A stretch of DNA of 64,000 nucleotides from Stercorarius parasiticus (lineage: Eukaryota > Chordata > Aves > Charadriiformes > Stercorariidae). The DNA lies in the NCBI GenBank assembly GCA_013396915.1, contig VWZL01004638.1, forward strand, positions 1,670,453 through 1,734,452. Reading direction: 5' to 3'. This document shows positions 47,995 through 61,199 of this stretch, piece by piece; position 1 is the stretch's first letter, and each line of letters opens with the position of its first letter. Made by a program: the position numbers and the translations under genes. Below the pieces are notes generated by a model. The model searched no databases. It worked only from the letters and a program-made list of their open reading frames with translations, and was not told the DNA's origin.

Positions 47995-50900
47995 TATGGA
48001 TTCTGTGCAACTACATTGAAACATAACGCATTTGCCTCATAATAATTACGTATTTAACTAATAATTAAAATGCTATCTGTCAAAACAAAGTATACTCTAA
48101 AAGGCTTTGGTGAAATGCAAATGCTTATGTTTCTATCACTGTTGCGTGCAGCATGATCTGGAAAATTTTCCAGGAAGTTAAATAAGAGATCTTTCATCTC
48201 TAATTGCAGAAAGAGAGGATGCATTTTGCAACCTTTTTTTCATAATTTATGCCTCTTAGAAGCAAATATAACAATTGAAAAAAATCTTTCCATGATGATT
48301 GAATCAAATTTAAAGATAGCCACTCTGCCAGCATTTAGCTTGTGCTTCATATTTTTAGAACAGAAGAGATCTCCTAAAAAAAAAAAGTAAAGTCTTTTGG
48401 GATAGTGATAAGACCACTAGCATTGGCTCTGGATATCAGTAGAGACCTCTGTTAAAAACTGGGGAGTAAACCATATTGATAATTATGTTTTACATTTAAG
48501 ATATAGCTTAGAGAACAAATGCTGCCTTTAGGAGTAGGCATATCTGGATGTGATAGCTGACGATCTTTTCACTACTGAATCACCAGCTGGCAATACTTTT
48601 TTAGACATGGTTTCAATACGAAGAATAAACACACAGAACAAGGTATGTAAAAATAACTTTGATCAATTGTATGTTGATTAACTGTAGAGACAGGCACTTA
48701 ATATAAAATGCACCCGTAAACAAATGCCTAAGAATAGTGAACTCATTACAGAAAAAAGTGCAATAGAAAAACTTCAAGAGCAGACTATGCTGTCGGTCTG
48801 GAATGCTGAAGACAAGAAAGAAAAAGAAAAACAGATTTTTTTTTTTTTTTTCCATTTAAGAGGTAACCCTATCAGAGAACAGGCCCAGACAGGACTAGCT
48901 GAAAACAGGCATATGTTCATATAATTCCTTTTTTAGGGCAGAAAATTGGAGAAATTGTGAATGAGTTAAAAAGTATTTTTTGTTTTCTAGTAGTATTTGA
49001 TAATGCAACGTAATATTACATTTGAATTACACTCGAAGTATTTTTTTTTTTCCTTTGGCAATTGTAATAAAGGCAAACAAATAAGGGGTGAATTCATCCA
49101 GTGGCTTGGTGACTCAGCGTTTGATTCATTAAGGAGAAGGCTGTGGTGCTGATGGCCTCTTTTTAGAACAGTCCAATATCTAGAGCAGGAAAGTCCCTAC
49201 AAGTGTTTAAGTTCCTTCTCTGTTTGAGTAGTTTCAACATATGATATTTTATCTCAGGGAAGTGACAAGCACTAATGGTGGTAGGAACAGACATGGACTG
49301 GACATGTTGTCCATTCAACCCTTTTAAAAAGGTGTAGGTGTAAAGTCCGAAGATTAGAAAGATGTCCTAACCATCAGATTAGACAAAAGCGCCTTCTGAA
49401 AGACAGGTATTGTCGCCTGAATCGCAGTATAGACATTTTCACTCTAGTGCATATATGGAGACATTCCAAGGTATAATGGGGATTCTGTTTTGCGTGTATA
49501 GTTTTTACACAGCCATAATTTGAAAATACATAGAAACATCTGGTTTTTTGTTTTTTTTTTTTCATTTCATTAAAAGTGTTTGAACAATAAAACATGTTTA
49601 CAGAAAACACACAAAACATTATTCACCAAAACCAACTATCCATATGGAAGAAAGCTGTACACATGACACAGCTTAATTTGTTGGACACAGTTTAAGTAGC
49701 TAAACATTAAATCTTTTAAAAAAGAATATGCATCCTATTAAAAATTATTCCACTTCTCCATTAAATTTTTCATAATTCATCATTTTGTGTGCATATTAAT
49801 TTAGATAACTTGTAAAAATCTTTGATGGGCAGGATCTAGGCAACATGTTCAGCGGAACTTGGATGTAACAGCTGTCTCTTTCCAGGTGGTGGACAAGACA
49901 GGAACAACACTGTCACGATGCAATTCCAGAGGACGTATATAATCAGAAACTGCCAATTGCTGTAAAAGCACTGTTTGTCTACACTGACAGTATTCGATTT
50001 ATTACTTTGGAAAACACTCGGGTAAGGGTGAGATTGGCACTATACCACTCTTCAATTATTGCATATTCCATTCTGCTCTAAAAAACATTTTCTCTACAGC
50101 AAGGTCACGAGATAAATAAGGGGACTCACCTATGAAATCAAGTATATATCTATTATTCTCAACTTTAGTAAGTCTAAAAATTCTATTATTTAATGTATCG
50201 GTTACACTGTGTTGAAGTTCTTTCCTTTTTATAAAACAGTGTGCTTCAGTAAGCTCTTATTCATACAGCATCTACAAAGACTGTAATATTTATTTCATCA
50301 GCGAAAAATGTTTTAAAAATAGAGTGAGCATAGCTCTCAAATAAAATCCACCACAGTCACTTTGTCTCAGGGTTCCCCAGCTGGGTTAAAATTAATTCTA
50401 GCATATTTAGTCTGAGGAAAAAGAAATTATTTCAAATAAACAAATGGAAACATGGCTTTGTAAAATGTTTCTTTCCTTCCTTTTGTAAGCCAGAAAGAGA
50501 TTGCTAGTTCAGCAGGTGTGAAATTCCAGTTTAAGTACAAGCTACTATAATTTCACAGTTGAATCGCAGAGTTGCCACAGAGTCCCCATTGAGCGAATTT
50601 CACATTTGCATGCATTCAAGGTCATTACTGAAGGTGATCGAAACGAGACTCGACACCTCCATTTATTTATTGTCAGAGAGTTGGTCTGAAATTTGCACTG
50701 ACTCTAATCATTCTGATTCCACGTCTAAGTCAAGGTTATTGCAGTCTTTTCTTGCCTTGTCAAAGAATTTCCACTTCTAAAACACTAGCTTTCAGTAATA
50801 CCCATCTTTGATCAGGTTTCAAGCTCAATAACTCTGACACAGATACTACACAATCCGCTTGTACATCTCTTCATCACTTCATATTATTAGCTCTCATCAG

Positions 50901-51451
50901 ATTAAACCATAATCTTTTTCTTTCCTTTACCATATTCCTGAACACTTAATTCAATGATGCACCTCAACATCTTAAATAATACAGAAGACAGTTTAAAATA
51001 AATACGTACATGTGTCTTTTTTTAAAAATACAACTTCCTATTTATATACATATATTTACACATATATGCACATGGTATATATATAATATATATTCATGAA
51101 AATCTAAACATGCATATACAGACATTCATATAACAAGAGATAATGTAGGCTCTATATCCAGATAGAGAAGACAGACTATGCGTGATGACTAATAGAAATT
51201 TGAATAATGGTTACAGCAGACACTCTATAATGAGAATGAAAATCACCCAAATATTGAAGTGTGCTGAAAGTCTTACTAGTTCATTACTTATAATGAAAAA
51301 TAATTCTGCTCAATAATTGCTTTTGAAAGTAAAGTCTTAAGCTTCTGAAAAATACATTCTTGGAAAAAATCAGTATATTTAGTCTCAATTTGTTTAGTAT
51401 TTTAATAAGAAAATTTCACAGATCTATGAGCAGTTCATATGAATGGGAGTG
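47995..51451. other. Non-coding sequence with T runs and TA-rich tract
   Basis: Contains T-rich runs near 48836-48852, 49039-49053 and 49549-49562 and a TA/CA tract at 51041-51096. Short frames across the T runs are poly-Phe or poly-Lys artefacts. No gene was recognised. Confidence 0.6.
51041..51096. repeat. TA/CA-rich low-complexity tract
   Basis: Imperfect TATA and CATA units. Confidence 0.8.
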
Positions 51452-51575
51452 TTTTATCTCCATTACATAGATTGAAAAATTTCCGCAGAGAAAAATTACA
51501 ATACTCGTCCAAAATGACACATTGATCCAGAAGTGTTGAGAAGCCACCACAGACTTCTTTGTGCAATCCCTTACT
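51452..51575 (-). mobile_element. MIR-like SINE remnant
   Basis: Read on the plus strand as reverse-complement MIR: TTTTATCTCCATTACATAGA (MIR: TATTATCCCCATTTTACAGA), GCAGAG, then TACTCGTCCAAAATGACACA (ACTTGCCCAAGGTCACACA) and CAGAAGTGTTGAGAAGCC. Order and spacing are kept across about 120 bases. Called from memory of the consensus. Confidence 0.58.
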
Positions 51576-52349
51576 CTGAACATTCTGTGAGTGTATCTAC
51601 TCTTCCTTTTAGAGCTTGATCAGCTCCCAGGAGTCATTAATTTCATTTCTTCTCTAGTATCCTGACACAGCTTCTGAAGTCTACAGGTTTGTTGGTTTGC
51701 TTTAATTGCATATTTTGCAGACTTTGAGCCTGAATGTCTAACATGCTTAATTTAGTCTATTATCATATGTAGCTATTATGAAATACATGTATGATGTCAG
51801 ACTAATTCATAACGTCAAGCCACCCTAACTTTTAAGATCCAGTTCTATTTTCTTGGATTAGCTTCCATGGTTAGATAATGTCTAAACAGGCTAGAGAGGC
51901 AACTGCTATCAATTGATTTCCTTTCACTCATTAAAAAGCTTTCTGTTGAGCTGAAAAATAAGCAGTGAATTGATAAGTGTGAAATCAATTTCTTTTTACT
52001 CTTTGCAGGCCAAAGATAAATACTTGTAATAGACTTGGAAGTTACAGCATGTGGCTAACTTTTGATCCTTGTACTCTCTGTACTGCACTATATGTCAAAG
52101 TTATCAATCAGAGTTTGTCTAATCCACAGATCCATTTCTCTTCCCTAAGAAAATTAAGTTTAAATGTCGCTATAAGGAAGCACACGGATAAATAGTCATT
52201 TGGTCACCGTGTTTCTATAAAGTGGTTTTCCACTGAGCATTTTGCTGAGCTTAATATCGTTTATTCTTAATTTTATATGTTTAAGATTTTTTCTAGGCAT
52301 GCAGAAATATTTAATTACTCTAGTATCTGACTTTTTCAGTTACTACTAT
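51576..52349. other. Non-coding spacer between MIR-like remnants
   Basis: No gene or repeat recognised. Confidence 0.6.
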
Positions 52350-52460
52350 GTTTATCCTCACAAATACCTATGATTCAGGAAGTATTACTATCTAACTTCA
52401 CGGAACTGAAAATAACATAGCAGTATTAAATGAACTGAATAAAGCTGCACAAACAGTCTA
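52350..52460 (-). mobile_element. MIR/L2-like remnant
   Basis: TTTATCCTCACAAATACCTA and then GATTCAGGAAGTATTACTAT match the reverse-complement MIR block TTTAATCCTCACAACAACCC, ATGAGGTAGGTACTATTAT. The following GGAACTGAAAATAAC and GCTGCACAAACAGTC are weaker equivalents of GGAAACTGAGGC and TCACACAGCTAG. Confidence 0.55.
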
Positions 52461-55275
52461 CACCAAGGCCAAGGAAAAAATACTCATCACAGAGAGCTTT
52501 ACCCACGAGCATTTACTGATACTTCCTCAGGGAGACATTATCTGTGCATCAAGGAAGTGTTCCGGAGTACTTGCCACTAATAGGGGAAACATTTCTTCAG
52601 TATGACACAGTTTTTAGATTTGTTTCTAAATAAATATTTTTTTTTTTGTAGTTTAAAATGAATTCATTGTTTTCACCCCTGAAAATTTTAAACTAATGAG
52701 TTCACAAAATAAAAACTTAGACACAATTTCCCAATCTTTTCTGATTTCAGTCCATTCAAAAGTAAAGATTTGATTCCTTAGCCTTGTTTTCACTATTCGA
52801 AGGCAACTTATTTCCCCTAACTTTAGGGCTGCATAAATGTTTTTCAGAAAGGGTGTTCTGTGTACAAAGGCCAGAGGAACATCCCAAATATCCTCTCCTG
52901 CCTTTCCAGCAATGTCACTTCATCAAAAGGGTTCAGAAACTATAAACACATTGCTTTTTACTTTCAGGCCTCTAGGAAAACTTTTACCAGATGCAGCATC
53001 ATATGTTAACATGACATATTGATAGATTTGATATGCTAACACTGGAATATTTTTATTAATGTCTTGCTGTAATATAAAAATACAAAAGACAATAAAATGA
53101 AACAAAACCACAGTTACTAGCATTATTGACGTGTTAGAATGAATCATACTGACAGTGTATAAAATATATTTGAAATTTACAGTGTTTATTTGAACTTTTT
53201 TTAAAATAAGAAAACTACTCAGCTTTTCTTTTTTAGCAATGCCAAAAGAAAAAGAAATTATAGTTTCATAATTAAACACTGGTCAACAGTTTTGCTGCCT
53301 CTAGTTATTATTATAGGACTAATTTGCCTAAGAAGTAAGTAGAAATTTTTCTGGTGTAATGTTGTCTTTTCCTGGTTATCTCAATGTTGACGGCATGTCA
53401 GACAACACAGACCTCTGTTACCTCCCATCTTTAATAAGAAATCTAAGACGTTACGAATTAGCAGTTTGCACCTATGGAGATTATAAAATGTGTAAGTGGT
53501 TCACAACTTGCCACAGTAATGACTTTGATCATCAAACACTGCCAGAAATCTGTGGTGCACCTACACACATGAGCACAGAGCTGGTGCTCATGCCTGGTAT
53601 CAGAGATAACATAGCTAATATTAGCATTGATCTCTAGATAGTACTATTTAGTTTCTTGATGAAGTTTGGATATTTCTAAGGTTCATATTTCTTTTAAGAA
53701 TTAGATGATCATAAAAGCATTTGCAGAATCATTCCAGGATTCACGGTTCTTACGTAGCTACAACAGTGAATTAAACTCTCCACTGATGTCCTTCAACATG
53801 GCACAACCCTGTCTGCGTGAGCAAACTGTTTTACTCTCCAAAGGATGGAGAGCTGCAAGGACTGTTCTCTGGTCAGCCGTACCTGGGGACCACCTGGGCT
53901 TCTGGCTGGCCTGGGACAACCCCTGTGGTAGGGCCTGGCCCAGGTATTTAGTAGCACAAAGTGCCAGGTTTTGGTGGCCAGGGAAGTTTTCACGAGAATC
54001 TTTAATTTAGCAGGATAGGCAGAACCTTACATGTGTAATTTCCAGTACTGCCATTAAGCCAAAATTTTCAGACGTAACAAGTGTTTTGTACCTCCATTTC
54101 AGGATATCTAGTTTGTAAAACCCTAAAACTGAGCTTTGACCTTCAGAAACTCAAAGCATTCTCCCATTCAAGTATAATGTACTAAATGATTTCTCAGGGT
54201 AGCGTTCTCCTATCAATCCTGAGTGTCATTCTTGACACTGTTATGCAGCTAGTATATGATAATAAAGTGGTAAGAGTTGTGTGGAGTGTCTTCAATTTTA
54301 CTTTAAAATGCAATAAGGCTCTTAAATTCCTACTTAACTTTACAAAATGTTTAAGCACTCAACAGGTTGTAATAACTTCAGAAGGCTTTGGATTACAACC
54401 CCCAGGCAATTATTAAATTATATTAAGATCTGATAGTAGTGAAACCAATAACTATGTAATATGATATTTTGCAAGTCTTAATACAAATCCTAGAAATAAA
54501 AGTTAATGAAAGAACTAAATCAAACACAAGTGACACAAAATCCTAAAATGCCCAGATGTTTTAAAATTGCCTTTCATAAAATACCAGCTGAGAACTTGCT
54601 CCTGAATGATATGTGACATTCTGAATGACACTACATCCCTCTTTTAAAAAGACACAAAACATAAAAACGTGGGGTCTCAAACACTCCTCTTCTTTCTAAA
54701 ATACATTGCAGATAATGATAAACTAATTCCTAAGTCTTGACAGCTTATTTTCTGAGACTGAAATTGATTTGTGTTCCTTTCCCATTGATTTTATGACAGA
54801 AAGGTGAGAAATATATCTAAGATGCACTGATATTTAATGATTAGAAGGAAAATATATCTTTCAAATATAAACATCAGTTTTACCTTGTCTACCTGGTGCT
54901 CTGAGGGGGTTTTGTTAATTTGCTTTTGTGGAAGGAATAATTTTCAATTCTAGGATACATTCTTGAAAAGTAAAATGCAGTATGTGGAAGTCTATCAAGG
55001 TTGCAAAAACCAAAACATGCAAAAATAAATTCAGGTTTCCCCAGCAAGCCAGTGAGCAAATGATAGCTTTTTAAATGGATTTACAAAATTCTGCCTTGCT
55101 TATAAACACATTTTCTTACAGATGTATAAAGCCAATGTCTACTTGCTTACCTTTCCCCCTTTACCTTGAAGAAGATGCTACCCAGACTTTCCTGAAGAAC
55201 CCACCTCAGGGTAACGTAGCACAGCCACAGCCCAGGATAAGCACAAAACCTGAGCTATCTCACTACTGCTTTTTG
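52461..55275. other. Non-coding sequence, no gene recognised
   Basis: Frames of 118 codons (52923-53279, -), 92 codons (53359-53637, +) and 101 codons (53705-54010, +) lack recognisable domains. The segment 53870-53960 is GC-richer than its surroundings with no repeat or exon match. Confidence 0.5.
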
Positions 55276-55362
55276 TATTTATCTTTGTAACACTCCTGTA
55301 AGGAAGTACAGTGCAGTTGTACTTTTCAGATATGAAAGTCAGGCAAAAGTATCTGCCCAATA
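55276..55362 (-). mobile_element. MIR-like remnant
   Basis: ATTTATCTTTGTAACACTCC, TGTAAGGAAGTA, then TTTTCAGATATGAAAGTCAG, GCAAAAG and TGCCCAA follow, in order, the reverse-complement MIR blocks TTTAATCCTCACAACAACCC, TATGAGGTAGGTA, TTTTACAGATGAGGAAACTG, AGGCACAGAG and TTGCCCAA. Confidence 0.55.
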
Positions 55363-56649
55363 AAAACTTTAGGGACCTATACCATGGTAAGTAGCACTGA
55401 GGTGATAGAAATTTGATCGTCTTTACTTCCAAGAGTGGAAGAAATGAAGCTCCTTCTGTATTTGACTTTGAAGTTTCCTTGGTGTCTGGAACTGCACTTC
55501 CAAAAATGCCTAGAACTGCTTCCAGTCGGGAGGCCCATGCAGTTCAGTTCAACTTCTGGAGACTCCTCAGTGTAGATCAAAAAGCCATGAGTTTGTTTCA
55601 TGAAAGAATATTTGCTAGACAGAGACCGGTACCCCCAGGCTGTGTGAGCCCCTCACTGTCTGCCCGGCCTCCCTGCAAGCACTATGGCCACTGGCTTGAG
55701 CGTCTCCTCTGGGCAGGAACTACCTGCAGAATCACCATCGTGGCTTCAGCCCAACCAGTGAGGATTCAACACACAAATATCTTCCAAGAGCAGAGTAATA
55801 TTAAAAGATGTACATTATTATCTGCATTAAAAGAATGAAATAGCTACAAGAGACTACACACTGTATTATATAACATCATGTAAAGGACTGGTCAGGTACA
55901 TCCCAACCAATCATGCTGCTGCTCGGCTACACTATGCAACTAAGCAAAAACGGTCTAGTCATGTACAACTTGAATGTACTCCTTTGATGTGAAAAGGGCC
56001 CTTACTATGTATCTTTCAGGTGTCATAAACTCTATATGGGATTTATAGAGACAAAGACATGAATTCATGCTATTGCTTATATTTTCCTGCTTGTCTTAGT
56101 ATATGCAATGTGAAGAAAACAAAAAGGATTTCTGTTATCCTGTGATCTCATGAACAACTTCTTAGTTCATCTGCTCCAACCTCACTATTTTTTTCTCCAT
56201 AAAGACTACACTCCAACGCATATATTTTCTTATCAATTGTTATACACACTATGAAACTGCTAAGGCACATTCTTGGTGCATCTAAAAAGCTTATTGCTTA
56301 ATTATTATTATTTTTTTAAATCAATAAAATAATTTTTGCTTAATTCAGCACAATCAAAAACAGTGATGGTGGAAGAGAAGAGACAGTTTAACTAGGAAGT
56401 TGGGGGGTTTGTTTCTAAGTTTTGTCCAGGGAGAAATATAAATGTGAAATAAATGTACTGGCTTTATAATGGCTTTATTATTCTATTCTTAGCAGTCTTT
56501 ATTAGCTCAGAAGGCTTCTTAAACTATTAAGTTGCAAACTACAGACCTGCAGGTCCCACATTAGCCATTACACCCCACATAGTAGATAAAGAAAATAGTC
56601 AATTCCCAGGTTGAAAAGCAGGTGGTGTTGTGTTTGTTGCTTGTGGTTC
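55363..56649. other. Non-coding sequence, no gene recognised
   Basis: The 141-codon plus-strand frame at 55413-55838 has no domain and no supporting splice or promoter pattern. A GC-richer stretch lies at 55620-55740. Nothing else was identified. Confidence 0.5.
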
Positions 56650-56720
56650 ATTTTTGCTTTGACTGAAGTCAAAAGTGAAGTATCTATTGACTTCAGGTGA
56701 ACAGAATCAAATGCAAGTTC
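56650..56720. repeat. Fold-back MITE-like relic
   Basis: CTGAAGTCAA at 56663-56672 and TTGACTTCAG at 56687-56696 are a perfect 10-bp inverted repeat with a 14-base loop. The block resembles an amniote repeat with the palindromic core ACTGAAGTCAATGG ... CCATTGACTTCAATGGGG, including the following AACAGAATCAAA in place of CCAGGATTTCA. Family recalled from memory. Confidence 0.52.
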
Positions 56721-57694
56721 ATGTGTTAATATAAATGCTAAACAGAATTAGTACAGGAATGGGTGACATGAATGCAAGGAAGGGAAAATTCAAAAGAATC
56801 TGTAGGCTGAGCGCTGGAAAGGTTAAACTTTTATAACTTTGTGAGTAAGTCTCAGCTTTCTGAAATATTCAGGAAGGCTGTGCTTACGAAGAGCAACAAA
56901 ATTATTTTGGTGCCTTGGTTATGATAAAAGCTAACATTTAAGCATGTAGTTTCTCATAATTGTTTTAATGAATTCTGTTTTTCTACGCATTCAATTTGGC
57001 AGAGAAAGAGGGGGAAAAATTGAGGTAATCGGTTAGCTACCAGTAAAGGTAGACTTGGAAATTTGAGAACCAGTGTTTTGGAGATACCACTGTAAATACA
57101 TAGTCTTTGATAAACTGTACATAGATTACTTCCTAGTATCAGAAAACCAAAAATTATTATGATCATAAAACTGGTGCTTTTTAAAGTCTAAGTCTAGAAC
57201 TTTGCATTTAGCTATGCAGCTTGTGAAAGAAACAGCTGAACCGTAAATAAATAGGGAGGTGGTTTTATATAGGTCTTGGCAAAAATCTTATCTTATCTTA
57301 TATATGAATGGCTCTGCCAAAATCTATCTAGCTCCTGCCTCCAGCAGCAACCAATGGTCAATGCCAGTCAGAGAGTGCATTACTGGGCAAAGGAATAGTG
57401 CTCTTTCTTTAATATGCTTTCCCTTTATCCAGCAATTATCAGGTCATGGAGTTTCAGTGCTAAAAGTATCATTTGGTATGGAATAGCACTTTTTCTTGCA
57501 TTAATTTTTCCAGTCAATTTTTGACATGACATCTTGTGGTAAAGAGTCCCCCCAACCTGACTAAATGTTACATAAAAGAAGAACACGCTGACTTTTCTGT
57601 TTGTTGGTTTTGGTTATTTTTTTCCACAATTTTTTCTCCTGTAAATATTACTGAATGTTTCCAGTTCTTCAATCTGAAAAGCTAGTGGGCAACC
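56721..57694. other. Non-coding sequence, no gene recognised
   Basis: Short frames only, none recognised. Confidence 0.6.
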
Positions 57695-58425
57695 ATTCCA
57701 AACTCAGTTTCTCCATTACATTCATGGTTTCTGAATCTCCATCCTGTGTACCTTTACCCATCTCTTTCATGACCTGAAGATGGTGAAGAGTCCTAACATG
57801 ATGGGTCAGTCTTTCTGTTCCATCATACCCACTGTTTTTTCCAGAGTTTTTCCAGCTCCATTGCATGCTTTAGAGATGGTAGGACAAGAAGTAACTTGAG
57901 ACAGTATTCAAAACATTGGTACACAAGAGATTTTTGCATATGCATATTAATATTATTTGCCTTATTCTGTATGTTTTTCCTAATAACACCTAACATTTGG
58001 TTTGCCTTTTTTTTTTGACTATTATTGAGCACTGAACTGGCGTTTTCACAGAACTATGAATCATAACTCCAAGATCTCATTTCCATGTGATAATAGTCAG
58101 CTAGAAATCCATCATTACATATCTAACGTTAGAATTGTTTATTTCCCATGTGCATCACTTCAAATTTGTCTAGATTGCATTTCATTTGGTATTTTTGTGC
58201 AGTCACTTAATATGGTAATATCATTCTTCAGTTCATCATAGTCAGTCTTTGTTTTTATTACCTTGAAAACTTGGTGTCATCAGTAAATTCTGTCTACTCA
58301 TACACACCCCCTTTTTCAGTACTAATGAAGATGTTGAGCAACCCAGACACTTGGTGACCTCTCTCCTCTCTCAAGAGCAACCTTTTATTTCTGCCTTCTG
58401 TTTCCTGACTAACTTGTCTCTGCTT
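57695..58425 (-). mobile_element. Ancient L3-type CR1 LINE fragment
   Basis: About 730 bases match, in order, the reverse complement of old CR1/L3 elements known from turtles and crocodiles. Examples on the plus strand are AGACAGTATTCAAAACATTG, ACACCTAACATTTGGTTTGC, TTTTCACAGAACTATGAATC, ACTCCAAGATCTCATTTCC, CATGTGCATCACTTCAAATT and GAAGATGTTGAGCAACCC. The 5' side is truncated or rearranged near 58425. A segment corresponding to the sequence after VLFN appears deleted around 58345. It is much older than the 46.5-kb copy. Confidence 0.82.
57760..58345 (-). pseudogene. L3/CR1 reverse transcriptase remnant
   Basis: On the minus strand the RT catalytic box survives as FTDDTKF (Asp-Asp codons at 58276-58281). 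Downstream, 58032-57823 reads KKKANQMLGVIRKNIQNKAN and then YQCFEYCL, the conserved segment after the palm. Still further downstream the frame is lost. Intact catalytic aspartates in an otherwise broken frame reflect chance retention, not activity. Confidence 0.78.
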
Positions 58426-58699
58426 GGAGGCTAGAATTCTGGCTTTATTTTTCAGCTCTTTTCCTTCCTTTTTTTTTTTTTTCATTCTTTTGCACAAATC
58501 TCACAAATCTCTTCATTGTCATCATATAATATTCTACACTGTTGTCCAGATGCCTTCTACAAGAAAAACCACAGCTGAAATAGGTAACTTCTGGACAGGA
58601 GGAGGGTTGGTACTGCTCGCACAGGGATATATAACAAACCTAACTCTCAAAGGCAAACAATCAGGTTTTATTGCTTGTGTTTTCTCAAAACTATTATGG

Positions 58700-58771
58700 A
58701 GGGGGGAAAAAAACCCACCAACATAAAAAAACCTCAAATAACAAACAAACCCACACATAAAAACCCAAAAC
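58700..58771. repeat. A/C-rich low-complexity tract
   Basis: A runs with CCC and AAAC units. Confidence 0.8.
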
Positions 58772-59721
58772 ATTTTATAGCCATCAGTTACATATAAAGC
58801 AAATCTCCATGTCAGAAGTAATGAGCCTAAAAATGACTGGCACAAGCTGCATTCCATCACTGTGCTAAGGTTTTGGGGCACTTATTCTGTGAAGAGCCAT
58901 GTGTAGTGTCAATGCAGATCATACTTATTTTCCTTCCCTTAATGCCTTGCCAACTCTTTAAAAAGAGTTACATTCAGTGCCAATCATATCCCATCTGTAC
59001 ACCTTTAGAATGTGACTAACTCCAGCTTCAATATGTGGTTATTAAAGCCATTTTGAATCATTTCACAGCAAAATTCAAGTATATGTAAATACTTATATAT
59101 AATATGATCAAGCCTTTGATCATAATTTGTTGACAATATTAATCTAATACAAAATTGATTTCCTCCTCTTTGGCTTTTACTTGGATAGCCATGAGACTTT
59201 CTATTGATACCTATTTACAGTAAGTGCTATGGCACAAAAAAGGAGATTATCTTTACTATTCCGTTGTTCAGGTACTGACTCTAACACCAGAGTAAAGGTG
59301 CCTGGGGCTTCTCAGTCAATAATTGCTACCTGCAAGCAAGTATTAGGTAGTAAGCAAGGGTGTTTGCTTCCTTGCAAAGTAGTCCTTTAATTAGCTTAGA
59401 TGTACTGCAGGTATTAAATTGCTTTATGGGAAGGTGGAAAGTTCTACACTGCCAACCCCTTCTTTGTTCCTTTCTTTTGCTCTCCTTCCCCTTCTTCTCA
59501 ACTCTCTTGCAAGAACAATGAGAAGAAAGGGTAGTTTTAGCTGCAGTGTTCTCTTTTTCACTCTGAGATCAGTCAAGCTCTAGACCTGTATGATCCACCC
59601 TACTGTCTCCATATGCTAACTCTAATACTAGCACACTACGTGGTATACCAGTCCACCAATATAAATAATCCTTGGACCAGGATGACATATACCTTTCCTG
59701 TTTGGTGAGGTGACTCAAAAG

Positions 59722-59800
59722 AAACACCACACACAAACACACACAAAAACACCACAAAACCCAACAAAACAAACAAACAAACATACAACAACAACAAAAA
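59722..59800. repeat. CA/CAAA/CAA low-complexity tract
   Basis: Imperfect CA, AAAC and CAA units. Confidence 0.88.
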
Positions 59801-61199
59801 TCCCACTTCCCTTTGAATGTGAGTACTGATTTTTGATTTAGTTTTAGTAAATGTAATATATACTTCCAAAAATGCATTAAATACATTGTTTTTTTCGCCC
59901 CATTGAGCACTTGAGGTTCTTAGTTACCATAGGTATTTCTGTATATATATGAACAGGCATTGGATGTCATTCATGAAGTACTTTCTATAATGTTTTCCTT
60001 ATTCCGCTATCATACTCTCCTTTGCTTGCTATTCAAAAGTCATTAAAACCAGAAAGTGCTGAACTAACTTGCATTTGACAGTTTATTTCAAATAATCTAA
60101 TACGACATCTTACATATACATTTGTAAAGAGAAACACAGATTATGCATCCCAGCAATTTTATGATTTTTCCTAGGTGCTTCACCCACCTCAGTAATTTTG
60201 AACACCTGAATACATCCCTAACTTGGCTGTTTTCTTGCTAATCTCTTATACAGGTTTAGCTAGCAATCTTTCATTGCCCCCTAACTGTACAGACATAGAG
60301 CTGGAGCCTGAATCCCCACATACACAGAGTAAGAACACAGACAACGCAGATATGTAGCACAAATATTCATAAGAATATCCAACTTTCTTCTCTACTCATA
60401 AACTGTCACAGGAAATAGAATCAGTAGCAACACAATATGTATTAAACATAGCTACATGGAATCCTAAATAATTATTTGGAGATTAACTTTAAAAAAGGAC
60501 ATTCAAATGACTATAATAAAATTTGCAACAAATCTACAAGCGTCTGACAACATGGCAGAAAAACCATAAAAAAATTTTCTTTTCCATTTACAGACACAGC
60601 CTCAATCTTATGAGTACATTCTTCTTTCACTTGAAATATCCTTTTAAGTCCTAGAATTAAAAGGAACAGATGAAAGAACCTATCCCATCAGCCTTTCCCC
60701 ACCCTGTACATTAGAGTGGCCACAGTAGGTAAACTAAAAGAGGTAGTACTTCACCCAATTAATTTCACAGCATGAATATAAGAAAACGGGTCATGATAGC
60801 TGAGTAGTAATTCTGCATTTTCTTGATTTATTTTAATGAAAAAATAACACGGATTGAGATAGTTCGGTATTTCACAATATGACCAGCCTCCAAACATAAT
60901 GTACATGTCTTCTTTTATTAAAAATATGGACTAATAGCTAACAAAGTATCATTATCTTTCTGATATATGACAGTCCCACTTTGGAAAGACTGTGTGTGAC
61001 CACTAATTATATTTTGGTAAGCCATGTAACAAGTTTCTATTTAAACATTAAAAATAACTATCAGTAAAGGTATTTGATTGATTCTTCTTGCTATTTTAAA
61101 TGCTACAGGACATTTTTTCTGACACTACAGCCAAACCTACATTATCATGCTGACACACAAAAAAACCTCATGATCCATTAAGAAGGCAGCAAGCCCTTT

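Larger units (their letters stand above)
58426..61199. other. Non-coding sequence with A/C-rich low complexity
   Basis: No gene was recognised. Low-complexity tracts lie at 58460-58482 (T-rich), 58700-58771 and 59722-59800. The 113- and 77-codon minus-strand frames at 59569-59910 translate the CA tract into Cys/Val/Leu runs. The 115-codon minus-strand frame at 58534-58881 also crosses low complexity. Confidence 0.6.

Noticed and set aside
48115..48122. POU octamer ATGCAAAT (also at 19155 and 29577)
   Set aside because: A few copies of an 8-mer are expected by chance in 64 kb of AT-rich DNA.
55413..55838. 141-codon plus-strand frame
   Set aside because: No recognised family, no splice or promoter context, and no codon-use signal visible by eye.
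56140..56190. Possible reverse CR1 3' end (GTTCATCTGCTCCAACCTC)
   Set aside because: Only about 20 bases resemble the CR1 tail and there is no ATTCTATG-type terminus.
59569..59910. Cys/Val/Leu-rich frame resembling a membrane protein
   Set aside because: It is a translation of a CA/AAAC low-complexity tract.
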